Assembly: GCF_002934265.1 (NCBI RefSeq)
Contig: NZ_PTIX01000008.1
Span: 62,001-126,000 of the forward strand
Length of the DNA: 64,000 nt
Source of the DNA: Actinokineospora auranticolor
GTDB taxonomy: Bacteria > Actinomycetota > Actinomycetes > Mycobacteriales > Pseudonocardiaceae
Reading direction: 5' to 3'
Shown here piece after piece: positions 63,398 to 64,000 of this stretch. The notes under the pieces were generated by a model. The model had not been told where the DNA came from. It saw only the letters and a program-made list of their open reading frames with translations, and searched no databases. Numbering within the stretch: the stretch's first letter is position 1; each line of letters starts with the position of its first letter. Made by a program: the position numbers and the translations under genes.

Positions 63398-64000
63398 CGT
63401 GTCCTTCTCATCGCGAGCCGGAACTCCGAGGTGGTCGGCTCGCCGTCGCGGCGCAGCCACAGGCGGTCCGGGGCCGGGCGCATCTCCGCGACCGACACCG
63501 TCCCCGCCGTCGACGCCGCCACCAGCGCGACCACGGCGTCCACCGCCAGCGGGTTGTCCAGGTCGACCCCGACCGGCTTCGGTTCGTCGGCGACGTGCAC
63601 GAAGCAGAACCGGGGCACGCCATGGCGGACCCGCAGCCGCTGCACCGCCCGGACCGTGGCGTCGGTGTCCCGGACCCGGTCCATGGCCAGGTCGGCCCGG
63701 TCGAACCACCACCTGGCCCGCTGCACCAGCACGTCGCCCACCACGATCCGGGGGGCGAGGTCGCCGAAGCGCACCATCGGCAGCGACGGCGCGGGGGCGG
63801 CGAACGCCCGCAGGTGCACGTGGTCGTCCTCGCCCGCGTAGAGCACCAGGTCCCCGGTGCCCGCGCGCAGGCGCACCCGGTCGCCGTCGGCGACCACCTC
63901 CACCTCGGTCAGCGCGACGGCGCGGTCCCGCTGGTCGGTGGCGTGCGCGGTGATCTCCACGAACCGGCCGGGGAACCAGTCGGCCACCAGCCCCTTGTGC
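63394..64000 (-). CDS. LanB-like homologue, C-terminal part (LanB-A, partial)
   Basis: The C-terminal 200 residues of a fourth LanB-family protein; the gene continues past the right edge. Visible motifs: GLVADWFPGRFVEITAHATD, a typical LanB central segment; RFGDLAPRIVVGDVLVQRARWWF; LRVRHGVPRFCFVHVADEPKPVGVDLDNPL, the shared end motif; and ATAWADP-type ends replaced by RPAPDRLWLRRDGEPTTSEFRL. Its stop overlaps the LanB-B start. The precursor peptide and the rest of the operon probably lie upstream of it, outside the window. Confidence 0.8.
   Translation of the reverse strand, partial: HKGLVADWFPGRFVEITAHATDQRDRAVALTEVEVVADGDRVRLRAGTGDLVLYAGEDDHVHLRAFAAPAPSLPMVRFGDLAPRIVVGDVLVQRARWWFDRADLAMDRVRDTDATVRAVQRLRVRHGVPRFCFVHVADEPKPVGVDLDNPLAVDAVVALVAASTAGTVSVAEMRPAPDRLWLRRDGEPTTSEFRLAMRRTR

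Overview
The window is a high-GC (about 70% or more by eye) actinomycete chromosome segment. GTG starts, GTGA/ATGA stop-start overlaps, GGAGG-type ribosome binding sites, an ANTAR phosphatase, a mycothiol-type isomerase fold and CBS-BON and GlxA-type genes all fit Actinomycetota. A member of the Pseudonocardiales is my best guess, but no rRNA or other marker gene is present to prove it. I see no tRNA, rRNA, insertion sequence, prophage or CRISPR array.

Region 1 (1-14,200) starts with the tail of an unknown gene and a GNAT acetyltransferase. A probable conflict or chaperone-type locus follows: a dynamin-like GTPase with a degraded P-loop, an Hsp70/actin-fold ATPase fragment, and an out-of-frame C-terminal piece of a PP2C phosphatase that looks like a deletion scar. 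On the opposite strand come a helical-repeat protein and an M48-like membrane protein whose zinc motif is lost. Last is a 2,096-residue LPDTG-anchored surface protein with eleven Ig-like repeats, ten of them carrying a Cys pair.

Region 2 (14,300-22,030) is a phospho-signalling block: an RsbW-like anti-sigma ATPase, a soluble hybrid histidine kinase with a long HAMP array, and an ANTAR-GAF-PAS-PP2C phosphatase.

Region 3 (22,800-42,200) is mostly metabolism and stress. It holds a dienelactone hydrolase, a DoxX protein behind a perfect DasR-type palindrome, a GlxA/AraC regulator, cupin and RraA-like genes, and a CBS-BON protein with a DosR-like inverted repeat. It continues with a P450, a quinone reductase and an internally deleted MFS exporter. 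A TetR/membrane/flavin-monooxygenase operon follows, with two perfect operators. Then come a ferritin-like protein pair, an AraC remnant, an M6 protease with a strong terminator, a secreted protein and an FMN reductase.

Region 4 (41,600 to the right edge) is the most interesting part. It is a biosynthetic cluster with four LanB-like proteins of the short, elimination-domain-less kind known as peptide aminoacyl-tRNA ligases (PEARLs). With them are a TldD-type protease, a possible divergent TldE partner, an unrecognised protein with an RRE-like C terminus, a glycine-oxidase-like flavoenzyme, a VOC protein, an M20 peptidase and a methyltransferase. The cluster also contains a ligase-ACP-KS-AT-ACP-thioester reductase-GNAT-GNAT megasynthase. 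The genes are largely translationally coupled and the cluster runs off the right edge, where the precursor peptide probably lies. I infer a PEARL/polyketide hybrid pathway; its product cannot be read from this window.
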